Assembly (NCBI RefSeq): GCF_004027225.2
Contig: NC_044277.2
Location: 132,710,057 to 132,774,056 of the forward strand
Origin: Strigops habroptila
Lineage: Eukaryota; Chordata; Aves; Psittaciformes; Psittacidae
DNA length: 64,000 bases
Direction of reading: 5' to 3'
Both the position numbers and the translations under genes were made by a program. The notes under the pieces were generated by a model that was not told the origin of the DNA, made no database searches, and worked only from the letters and a program-made list of their open reading frames with translations. This document shows, one piece after another, positions 62,741 through 64,000 of this stretch; the first letter of the stretch is position 1, and each line of letters begins with the position of its first letter.

Positions 62741-64000
62741 GTAAACAAATACCTCACTTAAATGCCACCCACCCTTTTTTAATACATTTTCATGCTTGTC
62801 TCTTAAAGGAAACAGTAAGTTGTTTGCTCTTTGATCTGTCATAATATTTCCTTGGACAGTCATTTACATATGTAACAGGTTTTCTTTTAGAGAGTTCATA
62901 TTGTTTCTATATTTATTTTGATTTATGCCTAATAAGAGAGAAAGTTGATCCAATAGTCTAGGCGCTCTGTCAATGTCATTTTGACATATTCCTCTGAACT
63001 GTGAGATAGATAATACCTTGATATTGCAACAAATGCCATATGTTCTCAATAGCCCAAGTTAAAAGATTGCCTGTACGTGTTTGTAACATTCTGCAGAGAT
63101 GGACTTCTTCAGGTCTGGGCACAAGAAAACATCTTAAGATTACAGCCTTTCATGAAGAGCCTAGAGTACCTTGCAGCCATCTTCTACCCCAAAACATTAC
63201 AGGTTTAGGGCTTCTACTGTATAATGCATTTTTATCTCAGTGTGAATAGTGAGGTCATGTCTGAAGTGAAGTCTTAAATGGCTTGGACTGAGGTAAGTCA
63301 AAGTTGAAAGTAATTGTGATTACAGACATACTAAAGAAAACAAGGTTGTAGCTTTGACTTAATTGTCAAAATTATTTTGAAATGTCTATGCCTTAATGTT
63401 ACTGAAGTGTACTTAATACTTTAATAAGTATTTTTCCTGATATCCATATTCTGATTTTTTTTTTTTTTAACAGTTTGATTCTTTCAGAATTGGCATCTAG
63501 ATACTGTTGTTTGATGACAGTGTATGTATTCAAAAGTATACCGCATGAGTGGCATGTCAGTGTTAACAGTAAACTATGAGTAATTTTGCCCTGTATAAGC
63601 TTCTCTGCCCCTAGATATTTATTTTTTCCATCTGTTAATTGACTTGGAGGAACTTGCTATCTGTAGTTGCCTGTAGTAGGCTGTGATAGGCTACAGTAGC
63701 ACTAGCACTGTGACTTTCAACTAATGTTGCTTGAACTCAGGGTTATGGCACAAACCAATTCTGCTGTGGAGAAATTGCTTCCTAGGATACTGGGCCCAAT
63801 TGCATTTTGCTTAGACACCTGTGTTTTCTGTGGTTTGGGTCAAAGTAGCTGTTTCTTACCATGTGAAATATGTAAAGGCTGCTGACTTACCAATAATTAT
63901 ATTGTATAGTGTATGTCCAAAGCCTTGTGTACCATCTGTAATTTTGCTTCTTTCAGAGTAGCTTATTGTCTTCTTGCAGTACTTACTTTGCTAACTGACT

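Larger units (their letters stand above)
55143..64000 (+). other. TAX1BP1: TAX1BP1 intron 2 (incomplete)
   Basis: At least 8.9 kb of intron follows the first coding exon and runs off the right edge. It carries a CR1 tail (59066-59672), a solo LTR (62176-62740), a purine-rich A/G tract near 57.16-57.21 kb and a 34-base T run (60550-60583). No further exon was recognised. Confidence 0.85.

Noticed and set aside
55143..64000. Search for TAX1BP1 exon 3
   Set aside because: No plus-strand segment encoding the expected GWSTARDYYTFLW-type continuation was seen, so it should lie beyond the window.

Overview
The window looks like a piece of a bird nuclear chromosome. It is AT-rich, with long gene-free stretches broken by two sharp CpG islands. 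It carries CR1 LINE tails and solo endogenous-retrovirus LTRs of types I recognise from non-galliform birds. The coding exons match two neighbouring vertebrate genes, HIBADH and TAX1BP1. These lie head to head, with 3' ends pointing away from each other, in the order known from other amniotes (EVX1/HOXA side - HIBADH - TAX1BP1 - JAZF1). The species cannot be named from the sequence. Neoaves is an inference from the LTR types, which I recall as abundant there.

Layout. Bases 1-35969 are the 5' part of HIBADH on the minus strand: exon 1 at 35900-35969, exon 2 at 27362-27522, exon 3 at 22967-23076 and exon 4 at 20513-20634. All inspected junctions are GT/AG and the four exons join in frame to 154 codons. 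Exons 5 onward were not found and presumably lie left of base 1, so intron 4 is longer than 20.5 kb. The HIBADH CpG-island promoter is at about 35.59-36.50 kb. A complete 1.19-kb solo LTR (36566-37759) lies directly upstream, in the same transcriptional direction as HIBADH. From 37.8 to 51.3 kb is intergenic DNA with CR1 fragments, small perfect hairpins and AT-rich stretches that could be regulatory. The TAX1BP1 CpG island is at about 51.8-52.7 kb, with a probable non-coding exon 1 ending at 52101. The first coding exon is 54966-55142. The rest, to base 64000, is TAX1BP1 intron 2, containing a well-preserved CR1 tail and a second young-looking solo LTR.

The two proteins do not share a pathway. 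HIBADH is a mitochondrial valine-degradation enzyme. TAX1BP1 is a ubiquitin-binding autophagy receptor. Their shared position is of interest because this interval in mammals lies in the HOXA long-range regulatory landscape.

I found no prokaryotic operon, CRISPR array, tRNA, rRNA or new gene system. Nearly all other open reading frames are chance ORFs or translations of repeats. The observations most worth following are the LTR beside the HIBADH promoter, a 70-bp inverted LTR-end remnant, a CTCF-like site in HIBADH intron 4, an apparent five-residue insertion at the TAX1BP1 N-terminus, and a TAX1BP1 upstream ORF whose stop codon is the last codon of exon 1.
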